NCBI RefSeq assembly: GCF_024362695.1
Contig: NW_026063256.1
Span: 124,001-188,000, forward strand
DNA length: 64,000 nucleotides
DNA from: Pectinophora gossypiella
Taxonomy: Eukaryota > Arthropoda > Insecta > Lepidoptera > Gelechiidae
Direction of reading: 5' to 3'
Position 1 is the stretch's first letter. The number at the start of each line of letters is the position of its first letter. The notes beneath the pieces were generated by a model that did not search any database, was not told where the DNA came from, and worked only from the letters and a program-made list of their open reading frames with translations. The position numbers and the translations under genes were made by a program. This document shows, one piece after another, positions 43,082-54,191 of this stretch.

Positions 43082-46000
43082 CTAACATACTGGTAGAAGA
43101 AAGTTCTCCACCTTTTCAGTGTTGACTTCCAAGAGATAGTTTCGCAAAATATTTTTGAGGTTGTGATTACTAGAAGTTACAATGTTAAGTTTTTTATTAA
43201 TAATATTGTACAGCCTGGGTGCCATAGACTTATAGAACCTACGTGCGAATGCGGACTTAAAGGTAGGTATCGGGCAAAGAAAGACTCTTTTGTTGGAAGG
43301 CAGCAGGGGTGGCACATCTATGCGATGGTACCTTCGAACACACTGGTAGACAAATAGCTTCCTCACTGTAAGCACCTTAGTTCTGCGATAAACCAAATCT
43401 GTAGGGTGACGTTTTGGTAAGAGCATAAGAACTTTGAGAACAGCGCGTTGCGCTCTTTCAAGCTGTATTAAGTATGTTGAGGATGCTGCCCCCCAGGCGT
43501 TAATACAATAATTTAATAAGCATTCACCTAAGGCTTTATAAACTCGTAATAATAGCGATTCGTCAGCTACTTGTCTTAAATTCTTGAATACAAATATAAG
43601 TTTCCTAATCCTACCCGCCATTAAAGCCAGATGATGGTCCCACTTCAGTTTATCGTCAATCATAACACCCAGATATTTAGTTACATTGACACGATCCAAT
43701 GCACAGCAGCTACAGGTTATTACCGTTAGGTTTTGATTGCGATTGCAGGGATATGTATGGATTTTGATGCTAAAGTTGTCTGGCTGCTCACCAGCTTTTG
43801 TTTTACTAAAGCATAGAAATTTAGTTTTGCCTGTGTTAAGCGACAGTAGATTGTCTTCAAGCCACGTTGTGACTTGGCTTAGTCCGCGCTCCGTAATCCT
43901 TTGAACATCATCCCAGCTGGACCCATGGAACATAAGGGCAGTGTCATCAGCAAACATCATGATCTCCCCTCCATGCAGTTTCATATTACATAACTCGTTG
44001 ATATACACTAGAAAAAGAGTTGGACCTAGTATACTGCCCTGCGGCACACCATAACTGCAGACGGCATTATCACTCATTTGTCCGTCAATACGGACACAGT
44101 GCTGCCTATCAGTGAGGTAATCTTTGAACCATTCCAATACTACTCCTCTGATGCCAACATTCTGCAGGCGTGTTATTAGGATCGGTATGCATACAGTGTC
44201 GAATGCCTTTTGTAAGTCTAAAAACACACCGACACTCTTCCTCCCAGCATCAACATGGTCCGCAATCAATGAAGTGAGTCGTAAAATTGCGTCTTCAGTA
44301 GATCTGCTCGATCTAAAACCGTACTGATTGTCAGCAAGGAGTCTGTTAGTTTCAAGGTATTTAATAAGTCTCTTATTAACTAATTTCTCAATGATCTTGG
44401 TTAGTGTAGTTAAAAGAGATATAGGTCTATACTTGGAAGGTAGTTTTTTGTTACCATCTTTAAATATCGGCGAGATGATGGCTTGTTTAAAAACTTTTGG
44501 AAAGACTCCTGTTTCGAAACTCAAATTACAAATGTGGCTGATCGGATCCAAAAGACTGCTACGTAAGTTTTTAATGCATTCCGTATTGATGTTATCCCAT
44601 CCTGAGGCACTGCTAGATTTAAGAGAACGTATGGTAGCATCTACTTCCAATGAAGAAACTAGGTAAAAGGATAAGGAATTTGAGGGAGTCTTAGATGCTT
44701 TGGCTTTTGTTGCCAGTATCATATCGCTGACATGCAACTTTTCCAAAGTGTGGTTAGCAATGTTTGAACCTATCGATGTGAAGTAATCATTGACCTCATT
44801 AAGCGAATCTTTCGGAGATTTACTAATATCGAGCAGATCAACCGATGTACACTTTTTGGGTTTGAGATTAGATACTTCCTTAACAATTTTCCAAGTTTCC
44901 TTGCTATTTACAAAACAATTTATGAGTAGGCTTTGATAATACTGTCTCTTCAAATGTTTAACTATTCTATTACACCAGTTAAGATAATTAATATAATGTT
45001 CTTTAAGATTGTCACTATATGCAGTTTTAAGTTTTTTATGAATCCTATCTCTCCGCCGCAGGGATTTAACAATATTTGGAGTAATCCATGGCTTTAGTGG
45101 TCGCTTTCTGCGACTGATTCCTATGGTTACCGAAAATTTTTCAATTGCGGTTTTAAGCGTATAAATAAGGAATTCGGCCGCAAAATTTACATTATTACTA
45201 TTATAAAACTCGCGCCAGTCCACTTTGGATATGTACTCTTGTATTGCAACATAGTTCAATTTAGTTTTGTTTATTATTCTAGCCGGTTTCTCAGAAAAGT
45301 TTAAGTCCGCGGCATAAAAGAGAATTGGTGAATGGTCAGAAATAAATGCTCTTTCATATACCAAACATTGCCAGGACGATTGACATCTGACCATAAAATG
45401 ATCAAGACAAGTTCTTGATGGATGTCTTGTAGGAAGATTAATACCTTGCACCAATCCATAGTTAGCCATAACCTCCAGGTAATCAATGCAGTAAGGATTG
45501 GTTGCACCTAAGGTGATATCAATATTGATGTCTCCAGTAACAATTATAGTTTCAGTATGAATGCCTTGTAACAATTTATCTAGAGAATCTATAAAGTCAG
45601 ATGGATTTGTAAAAGAAGGTGGGCGGTATATGCAGATTACAGTTATTTTATTATCAATATCAATGAGGAGACAATTGGAATCTTTAACCGATGTTGGCTC
45701 ACTAACAGAAGCATTTAGCGTATCTCTTATGTATACCACTACTCCATCATTTCTGTTATAACTACGTTTACTGTGTGTTAGAAAAGGTTCAATACGATCT
45801 ACTCTGAACCGGCGTGCGTGTATGAAGCGATTGATGAATGTGGAGGAAGCAAGAGAAGTGTGTCAGGATCGAAGCAAATGGAATTCTATAGTCTCTGCTT
45901 ACCCCGGTGGGAAATAGGCGTGAGTTTATGTATGTATGTAGGTACGTTTACTGTAGTATATGATATAATCACTAACCTCAGGAGGTGCAAAGTTTTTGTT

Positions 46001-46147
46001 AGTAAAACATTCGCTTAGGACAAATATGTCAATTTGAAGATTTATATATGAGGAGAACATCATAAATTTGTCAAAGTTTTTGTTTATACTGCATATATTT
46101 TGACTAACTACGCAGAGATTCTTACCGAGTTCGCCAGTAGAAAGCAT
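43082..46147 (-). pseudogene. LINE-1 ORF2: endonuclease and reverse transcriptase, split by SINE
   Basis: The endonuclease begins near 46,147 (NLCVVSQNICSINKNFDKF). It is interrupted at 45,943 by a SINE and resumes in the 885-codon frame 43,082-45,739 with TVICIYRPPSFTNPSDFIDS, VTGDINIDI and ISDHSPILF (endonuclease His/Asp motifs). The reverse transcriptase has FLDLQKAFDTV, YGVPQGSILGPTLFLVYINE and MMFADDTALMF (FADD). It ends in a C-terminal region typical of jockey/CR1-group LINEs. Apart from the SINE, the frame from 45,739 on is fully open. Confidence 0.9.
45775..45942 (+). mobile_element. 168-bp SINE-like insertion with 12-bp target duplication
   Basis: TACGTTTACTGT occurs on both sides (45,763-45,774 and 45,943-45,954). 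The 3' end reads GGGAAATAGGCGTGAGTTTA followed by TGTATGTATGTA, the (TATG)n tail seen at other Lepidoptera repeats here (57,950-57,985). The 5' part reads GAACCGGCGTGCGTGTATG. It disrupts the LINE-1 endonuclease. Confidence 0.8.
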
Positions 46148-46608
46148 TTCAGATGTTTGGGATGGATCAGTGAGATTACTACACTTCGTGGTGCAAGTAT
46201 TATCAAAGGCGATTGGTAGTAGATTATCGAATGAAAATAATAATATCTATTTGATGCAATTTATGAACCCGAATGCGCAATGTCATTGTTAAGGAATTTG
46301 CAGTTATATGGCCAAAGGATACCACTTCTGTTGGTTTTGTCAAGGGTAATTGAGACAATTTGTAAACAATCAGATGCAGTGTGTGGGTGTGTGGAAGTGT
46401 GCGTGTATAGGTATAAGCTATTAGAAAATTGAGAATTAATCGAATACTTAAACCAGTGTATGTATGGTACATAGAAAACCATATCCATAATTGATATAAG
46501 GGCAAACAAAAGCAATAATCGAAAACACCACTCATTGCTGAGTCAATCGAATTACAGTAAAGAAAATCACAGAAGATTGGTAAATTAAATTGGTAGTAAA
46601 TTTTCGGT

Positions 46609-47529
46609 TCAATTGTGGTTGAGTTTGGTAAGATCCGTTTCATTCTCGATTCTGATGAGAGACGATCCTTCGTTCTTCCGTAGAAATACCTTGCCGTTTT
46701 GGGTCCAACAGAATAAAAAGTCATTGCACTTCGCGAAGTCTCTCGCCAGAAAAAATAAGCGTTTTGCCTTTGAGGTGAGACTCTCCGATATATAAACAGG
46801 CATTGATGGCCCGTCAATCTGCAAAATCTCAGTGTTGAGTTTATTTGTTTTGTGCTCCTTGTTGTATCTTTTAACGGCACGTACAAAGCTGTCTTTCAAT
46901 AAAACAGTGGTAAAGTCAACTACAATAGTTTTATTTGTTTCATTTTTCGTGTTGTATCTATATATTTCTCTTATTTCATACGGCTGAATTGAAATGTTCA
47001 TGATTTCGCCAACCTTTGTAATTAGTGTAATTAAATCGTCTTTTGTCTCAGATTTCTTTTTTGGTACATTACGCACTTCCAGAGATGTCCCTCTATTGTA
47101 TCTTTCCAAGATTTCTAATCTCGATTCCAATGTCTCAATATATTTCATGTTACTCTTGCGCTCCTCTTCCAAAGACTGGATCTTATTCATCATATGGTCA
47201 TATTTCTGTGATAAAAAATCCATAGAATTTCGAATTTCTAGGTTTTGCTCCTTAATTTCAACCATGGAGGTCAGAATTGTTGTGAATTTGGAATCTTGAT
47301 CGAGTTTCCATGAGGTAAACAATTGTGTGAATTCCTCCTTAAATAATGTGAGATCATCATCACGTTGGCGTTTAAACCCACGGCGTTGACTAACGTTCCG
47401 AGCAGATTCTCCATCGCTATCATCAGCCGCATGCGCAATATTTGGTTCAGAACCACTTTTAGTGGCGGGCGGCGAGAAGCGTTGCATGATAATTCTGCAA
47501 CTAGGATAGCAGAGGTATGAAGCTATCAA
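46609..47529 (-). CDS. LINE-1 ORF1 protein, coiled coil and FP-like domain
   Basis: A 306-codon open frame. A basic, disordered N-terminus (QRRGFKRQRDDD) precedes a coiled coil at about 70-150 (MMNKIQSLEEERKSNMKYIE). A domain like those of LINE ORF1 and baculoviral FP-type proteins follows (LEIRN/LEVRNVPKK, VVDFTTVLLKDSFVRAVKRY, VYISESLTSKAKRLFFLAR). The expected role is RNA binding in the retrotransposition particle. It has no Cys-rich knuckles. The stop at 46,609 lies about 460 bp before the ORF2 start. Confidence 0.8.
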   Translation of the reverse strand: MIASYLCYPSCRIIMQRFSPPATKSGSEPNIAHAADDSDGESARNVSQRRGFKRQRDDDLTLFKEEFTQLFTSWKLDQDSKFTTILTSMVEIKEQNLEIRNSMDFLSQKYDHMMNKIQSLEEERKSNMKYIETLESRLEILERYNRGTSLEVRNVPKKKSETKDDLITLITKVGEIMNISIQPYEIREIYRYNTKNETNKTIVVDFTTVLLKDSFVRAVKRYNKEHKTNKLNTEILQIDGPSMPVYISESLTSKAKRLFFLARDFAKCNDFLFCWTQNGKVFLRKNEGSSLIRIENETDLTKLNHN

Positions 47530-48082
47530 CGTTGTGAACTTGATTGCACGTGACGTATGTGTGACGCACTTTATAAGGTTTACTTGTTACAAGTTAATAA
47601 TTTTAAAGTACCAGGCAAGCACAAATCTCTAGAGCAGGTTTATTCATGCGTCACACACACTGATGACGCTTCTGATTTTTTAAACGTCGCGTCGAACATG
47701 TGCGTCTAGTAGGTATGCTCTGCAGGGACGAGCGGACTACAACGGGCGGCAAGTGTGTGCGTGTGCAGTAACCTGTTCCTTACTCTCGGCCGGCAGCACG
47801 ACGTCACGGTGACGCATTAAGTTGTAGCTCCTCCGATACCAGGGCACCAGCGCAGCGTAGTAGGTACGCGTTGCACGATAGTTGGTCTTCCGTTAGTAGG
47901 TTTCTTCCTCGCACACCATACGTCACGACACCACGCACTCGACAATGCACTCCTAATGCTTTATGATATCCTATTTTTGTAACACTATTTTTGTGAAGTA
48001 AATATTGAGAAAAATATTAAATGCATGCGAATGTATAAGGGGACACGTCTATGCACTTTCGTGGTCCGGGGGGGAAGGGTTA
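47530..48082 (-). promoter_or_regulatory. LINE-1 5' UTR / probable internal promoter
   Basis: On the minus strand the element begins CCTTCCCCCCCGGACCACG, followed by GCATAGACGTGTCCCC. The AGACGTG resembles the downstream promoter motif of insect LINEs. The location is an inference from the junction with Gypsy-B. Confidence 0.45.
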
Positions 48083-48088
48083 GAAAAG

Positions 48089-49078
48089 CCTTACACCGTA
48101 AATTATCGCAGTTGCTTCCTTCTGGATCTGAGCATAATGCTTTTCCGCAGCATTTAGTGTCCGCGATACAAATGATATTGGTCTTTCGACCCCATCGCTA
48201 TCAATTTGTGAGATTATCGCGCCTAACCCATTCGGTGACGCATCTACAGTCAATACTATTTTAGCTTTAGGATTAAAATGCGTCAGCGTTTGATCAGAAC
48301 ATAATATTTTTTTGATTGTTGTGAATGCGTTTTCATGTTCCGCGGTCCATTCCCATCTTTTACTCTTTTTTAACAAATTATACAATGGACTGAGAATGCA
48401 TGATGCGTTCGGTACAAAATTCCTATAATAATTGACAAGGCCCAGAAATGATTGTAGTTGACTGACGTTTTGTGGAGTAAGCGCTTCCACCATGGCTTTT
48501 ACCTTTTCTGGAGACTTTTTTAATCCATCTTTTGTGACTACATACCCTAGATACGTGATTTTATTTTTGAAAAACTCGCATTTTTCTTGTTGCAGGGTAA
48601 GCCCCGCGTCGGTTAACCTTTTAAGAACCGCATGCAACCTTTCTAAATGTTCTGCCTTGTCTTTGCCTGTGATTAGAACGTCATCTAACAAACATAGCAC
48701 ACCGTCCATTCCCGATAAAATACATTTCATAGCGCGTTGGAAAATTGCCGGCGCACTGGCCAGCCCAAACACCAAACGCGTGTATTTATACAGGCCACGG
48801 TGTGTATTTATACATGTTAACCATTGTGACTCGTCGTCTAACACAAACTGATTATAGGCCATAGATAAGTCCAGTTTTGTAAATTGTTGTCCTCCGTGTA
48901 ACTTTGCAAATAACTCACTTACCGTCGGTAAAGGATATTGTTCGACGATTAGTTGCTTATTGAGGCTTACCGAATAATCTGCACATATTCTTACAGATCC
49001 ATTTCGCTTCAGCACCGGTACAATTGGTGACGCTTGTTCTGAAAATTCAACCGGTTTCAGGATACCTAAATTAACCAT
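48089..49078 (-). pseudogene. Gypsy-B reverse transcriptase and RNase H start
   Basis: An open frame of about 330 codons. It has RICADYSVSLNKQLIVEQYP, KLDLSMAYNQF (first catalytic Asp), YTRLVFGLASAPAIFQRAM and the active site as CLLDDVLITG (LLDD for the usual YxDD). FLGLVNYYRNFVP and LTVDASPNGLGAIISQI (RNase H) follow. The upstream frame is separated from gag by a stop at 49,081-49,083. One missing base before the LINE-1 insertion shifts the frame at GVRLF. Confidence 0.88.
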
Positions 49079-49103
49079 TCTTTAGATTTCCTTTTCCACC
49101 TTC

Positions 49104-50116
49104 TCACGCAACGCAAACGCAATGAATGGGCCGTGCTTTATAGAAAACCGGTTTCGTGTCGTCCTTTACTGGTAATTTAATTTTGTATTTGTTAAATGTT
49201 CCTAATTTATTTGAAAACAAGTCTAAATATTGTTTTTGTAACAGTTTTAATAAGGTAACAGTTTCGCTTTCTTGACAATAATTAACTGGTACCAGTTGTA
49301 AGTTAAACCTTGAAATAAAATCTCTGCCCAAAAGCGGTGGGCCGCCGTCGCGAACGACATAAAAGTGTACATTATGCGTTCGACCGGAATAAGTTATAGG
49401 TAAACAAACACTACCTATGCAACAGATGTTTTTACCGTTGTAAGTCATCAGCTGTTTACGCGTTACTGATAATGGCACTTCTTTGAAATGTAACTTATAG
49501 TATTTTTCTGATATTACAGTCACCGCGGATCCACTATCTATTTCGAATTCGAAAAGGTTATTTATAGACACTCGCTCCATCATCGGCTCACCCCGCAATG
49601 AACGAATATAAAAAACCTTACCGTCATCATCATCCTCGCTCTCATCACCACCCTGCATTTTCACAAAATTCACTGTCGTGCACACTCTTTTTAAATGCCC
49701 TTTTTCATGGCATTTTTTACACACATAATTTGCGAATTTGCATTCGGACGTAGGATGATTTGTATAACCGCATACACTACACTTGACTTTAGCCGTTTTG
49801 ACACTACCTCCTTTTTTAATTTTAAACAACTGCTTATCTGACGCGATGTGGAGCGCACTGTCGGCGCTTGATGAACTGGTCACGGCCGCGGCACGTGCAC
49901 AACGTAAATTCTCCGCCAGTTCAACTGCTTTTGTCAACGACAGTACTGTCAGATCTTCAGATTTGAATGCTTCTTCGACGTTAAGAAAAGCGCAATGCGC
50001 TGTTAATCCACGCAATCGCGCTGCCCACTGTGAATGCGTTTCACCATGTAGTTGGACCGCCGCATAGAAGTTGTGTCTCTCACCAAACCCGAGACGTTTA
50101 GGAGTAAAGTGCACAT
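49104..50116 (-). pseudogene. Gypsy-B gag and protease, 5'-truncated
   Basis: It starts abruptly at HFTPKRLGFGERHNFYAAVQ, a mid-gag position, then LRGLTAHCAF. There are two CCHC knuckles (CSVCGYTNHPTSEC and CKKCHEKGHLKRVC), a protease with FEIDSGSAVTVIS, and a linker to the reverse transcriptase (PLLGRDFISRFNLQ). The N-terminal third of gag is missing, replaced by the end of LINE-2. Confidence 0.85.
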
Positions 50117-52300
50117 CTAATATTTATTTACCAAAAATCAATACAATACTCGTGTTTGGGACAACTTTTAAGCAAATATTTACTTGTGTTAGTAAATAGT
50201 AGCCCCGCTCTTCTATGTGATACATTGGTATTGGTAATGAAGTAAACATAAAGAAGTACAAAATAAATGAACAATAAAGAAAAATAAGAAAATAATAAAA
50301 ATAAAAACAATAATATGACATGGACATGCTGTTGAGACAATTTTATAATGTTTGACACCTGCATGTATGTACCTACACAGCTTCTCAATAAATGTTTCTT
50401 GTTTCTTGTTGTTGTTTCTTAATAAAAAAAAAAAGAGGAACATTAAAAACAAGTGGGTATGTGTGTAAACTTATAAGATCTATATTAGTGGTGTTAGTGT
50501 GTGTATGTGTATGTGTATGTAATATTTTATGCAATTTATAGTAAACAACTACCTTCCTACCTAAATAAAATAAAACAAACATGAGCTTACTCGCCTATCT
50601 TTAGCATTGCCTCAATCTCGTCGTAGGTTTTACTCTTGATCCAGCCGTATAGGGTAGTTTTGCAGTCACGTGACGTTTTAGGATATATGTTTGTTTCCTT
50701 GTTTATATAGTTGTAAAGATGAGTGGACAACTTAGCAAATAGTTTTTGAGCATAAACAGTTTTAACTTCAGGCTCGAGGGCTACCTGGTAATGTCTTCGT
50801 CTCTGCAGTAAATTTGAATCAAACTGAAGAGTTTTATGCACTCTGAGAATGGAATTCATAATAAACAACTTCCTAACTGTGAGGACATCTGATTGTAGGT
50901 AAAGAGATGCTGTAGGATACCTAAATGGTTTAAAATGAATTACCTTCAAAAGACATCTCTGGGCCCTTTCTAGGTCTAAGAAGTTGGTTCTATTCGCACC
51001 ACCCCAAACTGGAATGCAGTAGCTCATGACTGATTGCGCCAAAGACTTATATATTTGCGTTATAATAGTTGTGTCCAGTACGTGCCTAAGTTTTTTAAAT
51101 ATCCAAATAAGATTTCGAACTCTGACTATAACCAGTTCTATATGCGGTTGCCATGATAAGCGTTGATCTACCATCACTCCTAAATATTTCGTAGACGAAA
51201 TTTTTACAATAGGTTCGCAGGCGCAGTTATTTAAATCATTGCAAGTATGAATTTTAAGAGTGTGAAAATTATTGGGCTGAGTTCTGTTATACTTTGAGAA
51301 ACAAATGTAATTACATTTTGACGTGTTCAGGGTCAGCAAATTCTGTTTAAACCAATTCGCAACTTTAGCAAGTCCCAGCTCAGCACAATTAAACACCGAT
51401 TCCCATGATTGTCCAGTAAACAAGATCGCTGTGTCGTCAGCGTAGCAGAAGACGTGTCCATTATCTATCTTCATTTTACATAAATTATTAATATATATTA
51501 AAAAGAGGGTTGGTCCGAGAACCGATCCCTGTGGGACTCCGAAAGTTACTTCCTCTTCGTCGCTTACGAGACCGCCAATATTTACTCGCTGCTTCCGACA
51601 ATGAAGATAGTCCCTAAAGAGTTGTAGTTGAGTCCCTCTTACGCCAATTTCGTCAAGTCTGTGCACAAGAATAGGAATAGATACAGTGTCAAATGCCTTC
51701 TTTAAATCTAAGAAAACTGTAATACATTTTTTCCCAGAGTCTACCTCAGTAACAATTCGAGAAATCAGGTCGACTTTCCATGACGAAAACCATATTGCGT
51801 TTCTGATAAGATGTTGTTTTTATTCAAGTAGTTAACCAGACGGGAGTTTAACAATTTTTCTAATATTTTGGAAACTACTGGAAGGACAGATATAGGTCTA
51901 TAGTTACAAGGAATATCTTTGTTCCCACTCTTGTGCACAGGTGTGATAATAGCTATCTTAAGTATTGATGGGAAAATGCCTTGCTCGAAGCAAAGGTTAA
52001 CCAAGTGCGTGATTAATGGTACAACCAGATCTGATGCAATCTTTAGGAATCTTGTAGGAATGTTATCCCATCCTTGCGCACTATCCGATTTGAGATTCAT
52101 CAGTGTGGTATAAACCTCCTGACAGTCAGCCCTCAAAAGACCAAATGATGTACATGGCACATCTGTGCTTGATAGCAAATTGGGAAGTCCAGGGTCTCGG
52201 CTAATTTTCTACCTACATTAGCAAAATAATTGTTCACGAAATTGACTGACTCTTCAGGTGAAGGTTTAGCTCTCAATAGGTAGTGGTTTGTAGGAATGGT
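50117..52300 (-). mobile_element. LINE-2: 5'-truncated LINE of the LINE-1 family group
   Basis: The minus strand has the C-terminal two thirds of a LINE ORF2 and a 3' UTR of about 470 bp. Its 3' junction is with Gypsy-B gag at about 50,117-50,125. Its 5' junction is with the capsid-like gene at about 52,296-52,310, so it bridges two different hosts. Confidence 0.75.
50587..52300 (-). pseudogene. LINE-2 ORF2 reverse transcriptase fragment
   Basis: Three frames: 52,315-52,133 (ESVNFVNNYFANVG), 52,178-51,765 (IITPVHKSGNKDIPCNYRPI, ETQYGFRHGKST) and 51,666-50,587 (FGVPQGSVLGPTLFLIYINN, FCYADDTAILF active site, KYLGVMVDQRLSWQPHIE). The gap at 51,667-51,764 still encodes part of motif A in a shifted frame. 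The endonuclease is missing. It is similar in order to LINE-1 but clearly diverged. Confidence 0.85.
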
Positions 52301-52302
52301 AT

Positions 52303-52361
52303 TCAACACCATCAATTGTGTTGTCGTAAGCAGGCTTTGAAGAAATGTCTAAAATATTCAT
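52303..52361 (-). pseudogene. Capsid-like protein, N-terminal stub
   Basis: An ATG at 52,359-52,361 begins a frame (ISSKPAYDNTIDGVEYHSY) that runs for about 19-20 codons before LINE-2. The ATG overlaps the stop of the upstream 47-codon gene as ATGA. By order and family memory this is the start of the capsid-like protein whose remainder is at 34,084-35,128. About 40-60 residues in between are not found. Confidence 0.5.
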
Positions 52362-52501
52362 TTTAACAACCCAATTGCTTTTAAAAAGTCCTTGTTTTCT
52401 TTAGTTAACTTTGCCTTCTTATTGGCTGTATCTTTGCAGATAGTTCGGCGATGACTGATGTTTTTAGTTTGTTGTGTAGTGTATTTATTATAGTCGATCA
52501 T
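52358..52501 (-). CDS. 47-aa basic protein of the virus-like cassette
   Basis: A minus-strand ORF from ATG (52,499-52,501) to TGA (52,358-52,360), rich in Lys and Arg (NKKAKLTKENKDFLKAIGLL). Its start overlaps the stop of the jelly-roll-like gene, and its own stop overlaps the start of the capsid-like gene, both as ATGA. Too short for random-ORF tests alone, its support comes from the two exact overlaps. Function is unknown, and the charge suggests DNA or capsid binding. Confidence 0.5.
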   Translation of the reverse strand: MIDYNKYTTQQTKNISHRRTICKDTANKKAKLTKENKDFLKAIGLLK

Positions 52502-52885
52502 TTTTTCTTGAGATGTAAATACAGCTGTACTTCTTCACCACGTAAGTTGATAGGATTGTTGGAAGTATCTAATAATTTTATATGTATGCAGCTGATACTT
52601 TTTTGGTTGACGGGGAAATAAATAATGTTTTTAGGAACTTCTACTATTCTGTATCCAGGAGGCACATTAAGAACAAATTCATGTATAATGTGACTAGGTT
52701 CTCCATTAATATATGATCCGCTTACTAAATCACATTCAACTCTTACCACAGTTGTTGACAGAATGTCGACTGGGTGTTTAGAGGTGTGCATTATATTTGC
52801 TTTCAGAACGTGTGCTCCAAATCGTGTAGTTTTACTCCGGCCAAACCAGTTTGGGTTGCAACGTATACTGCGTTCTTTCGTTCAA
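52498..52885 (-). pseudogene. Second jelly-roll-like protein of the cassette, C-terminal part
   Basis: An ORF of about 125 codons without its N-terminus. It ends IIHEFVLNVPPGYRIVEVPK, then NIIYFPVNQKSISCIHIKLL and LRGEEVQLYLHLKKK. I recall this C-terminal module in uncharacterised insect proteins found beside PolB and the capsid-like protein. The beta-rich pattern suggests a minor capsid or penton-like jelly roll (inference). The upstream part stops near 52,885, so the gene is truncated. The stop codon is part of an ATGA overlap with the next gene. Confidence 0.55.
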
Positions 52886-53834
52886 ATCCGCACGCACACT
52901 AACTTGAAACACATTCTAACATTTCTAACTTTATTTATTTGTTTATTTTATCGTTTTATATGTATTGTTTTGTAAGTATTATTGTATTTCTTTAATGTAT
53001 TTGTAGATACACTGCACACACACACGCTTTTAATATATGTTTTTGTAAACTACTTTGTTTTCATAGTATAAGTAAATATTATTATGTATTCATTCAAGTA
53101 TTTGTGGGAGACACGGCTTCCGTGCATCACTTAGCAGGGTCCACAGAATACCAGCGTCGTGGCTCGCGCCGCGGCTTATGCTGAGTGAGGCCCTTTTATA
53201 AAGGACACCACCACCATCGTTGACTAGTCCATACACTCAATTATTTGTATTTCTCGTGTATGTTGTTTTTATTATGTGTTTTGTTTGATTGTAAGTTGTG
53301 TGTAACTCTGTGTTTTATATTATATAAAGGCACCTCAGGGGGAGGACTAATATCAGGCTCGTGAATCTCGCGATCCGATTCACTCATCTTCGAAGGGCGC
53401 GGGAATTTAATCACAGACACAAAATAACTCAACGGGTCGTTAGTTCCAATCACTATAATCGTATAGGTACAGTCACAATCACTTAAGTCACTAATTACAC
53501 TGCGATTACTCCGGATTATAATTGAGGACGTAGGCGATCTGTCTAGACGACACGTGCCTGTCACTTTCGTGCAACGACTGCCCGAATTTGACTATGGCGC
53601 GCTGTCAGTTTGACGTTCCGCCAGAGTGCCTTCACTCTTGTCCAATCAACTAGATGGCGCCACAATCGATGCGCCGTCACGGCCATACTAACAGTCGCTC
53701 GTCCACGAGCGATCTTAGTTTTGATGATGGTCTGTAACAAAAGATACAACTGCTATAGCTCCTCGCTCGTTCATCCTGACCCAACTAGTCTGGTACCTAT
53801 CTTGATCTTCCTTCGATTTTCACTATCATAATAA
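52886..53834. other. Unclassified noncoding stretch, possible LTR-like remnants
   Basis: It is AT-rich with a CA run near 53,017-53,028 and a GC-richer block at 53,100-53,220 containing TTTTATAAAGGACACC. A minus-strand segment near 53,560-53,710 begins TGTTAGTATGGCCGTGACGG after a purine-mixed tract. It may be the 3' LTR of the gypsy remnant at 54,192-54,718, which is uncertain. Confidence 0.3.
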
Positions 53835-54191
53835 CCCTGACACCAGGGTTGGTGAGGTTGGCAATCCACCCCACAACCCACACAAAAGGAAGAAGACTCC
53901 ACCACCAACATACAATACAAAATACTAAACTGATAAGGTTACGATGATTGGCGCGCATGGACCGGGTGTATGCTTCCCCACGACCAGTACAGGACAACAT
54001 CACCCCTTCGACCAGCCCCGCCAGATCACCAACCAGGTAAGGATCGGCGCGTCCCTTCGACTAGTCCTGAGACATAGACCGGACGGCACCCTCCGTTCCT
54101 TCATTCAATCAGTTATCTTTCCACCAGTGCACGTATTTCGTTCGTCATCAAGGTACAGTAACTTACAGAAACACAAAGATTGCATAGGTTA
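53835..54191 (-). repeat. Lepidoptera SINE piece and gypsy 3' flank
   Basis: On the minus strand, GGATTGCCAACCTCACCAAC and GTCAGGGTTATTATGA match the repeat at 848-974. The remainder up to the stop at 54,192 is noncoding. Confidence 0.45.

Larger units (their letters stand above)
42731..48082 (-). mobile_element. LINE-1: full-length non-LTR retrotransposon (CR1/Daphne-like)
   Basis: A minus-strand LINE of 5.35 kb. The 5' UTR is about 47,530-48,082, ORF1 is 46,609-47,529, ORF2 is about 46,147-43,082, and the 3' UTR ends in a (TTTC)n tail. GAAAAG flanks both sides (42,725-42,730 and 48,083-48,088). It lies in the Gypsy-B reverse transcriptase/RNase H boundary. A SINE at 45,775-45,942 breaks ORF2. 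Clade assignment is by protein appearance. Confidence 0.85.
35129..50116 (-). mobile_element. Gypsy-B, Ty3/gypsy element split by three insertions
   Basis: A minus-strand Ty3/gypsy element. Gag-protease (49,104-50,116), reverse transcriptase (48,089-49,078), RNase H to integrase zinc region (42,048-42,730), integrase core (40,669-40,874 and 36,130-36,241), integrase tail (35,281-36,129) and a 95-bp 3' LTR (35,129-35,223) lie in order. They are separated by a LINE (42,731-48,082), a TIR element (40,875-42,047) and a pogo element (36,242-40,668). The protein reads on across each insertion. The 5' LTR and gag N-terminus are absent, and LINE-2 abuts gag instead. Confidence 0.88.

Noticed and set aside
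46224..46886. 220-codon minus ORF between LINE ORF1 and ORF2
   Set aside because: It overlaps ORF1 in another frame, shows no domain and has low-complexity residues. Treated as a shadow.
53241..53564. 107-codon ORF as a host gene
   Set aside because: No domain, low complexity, and it lies in the flank of a gypsy remnant.
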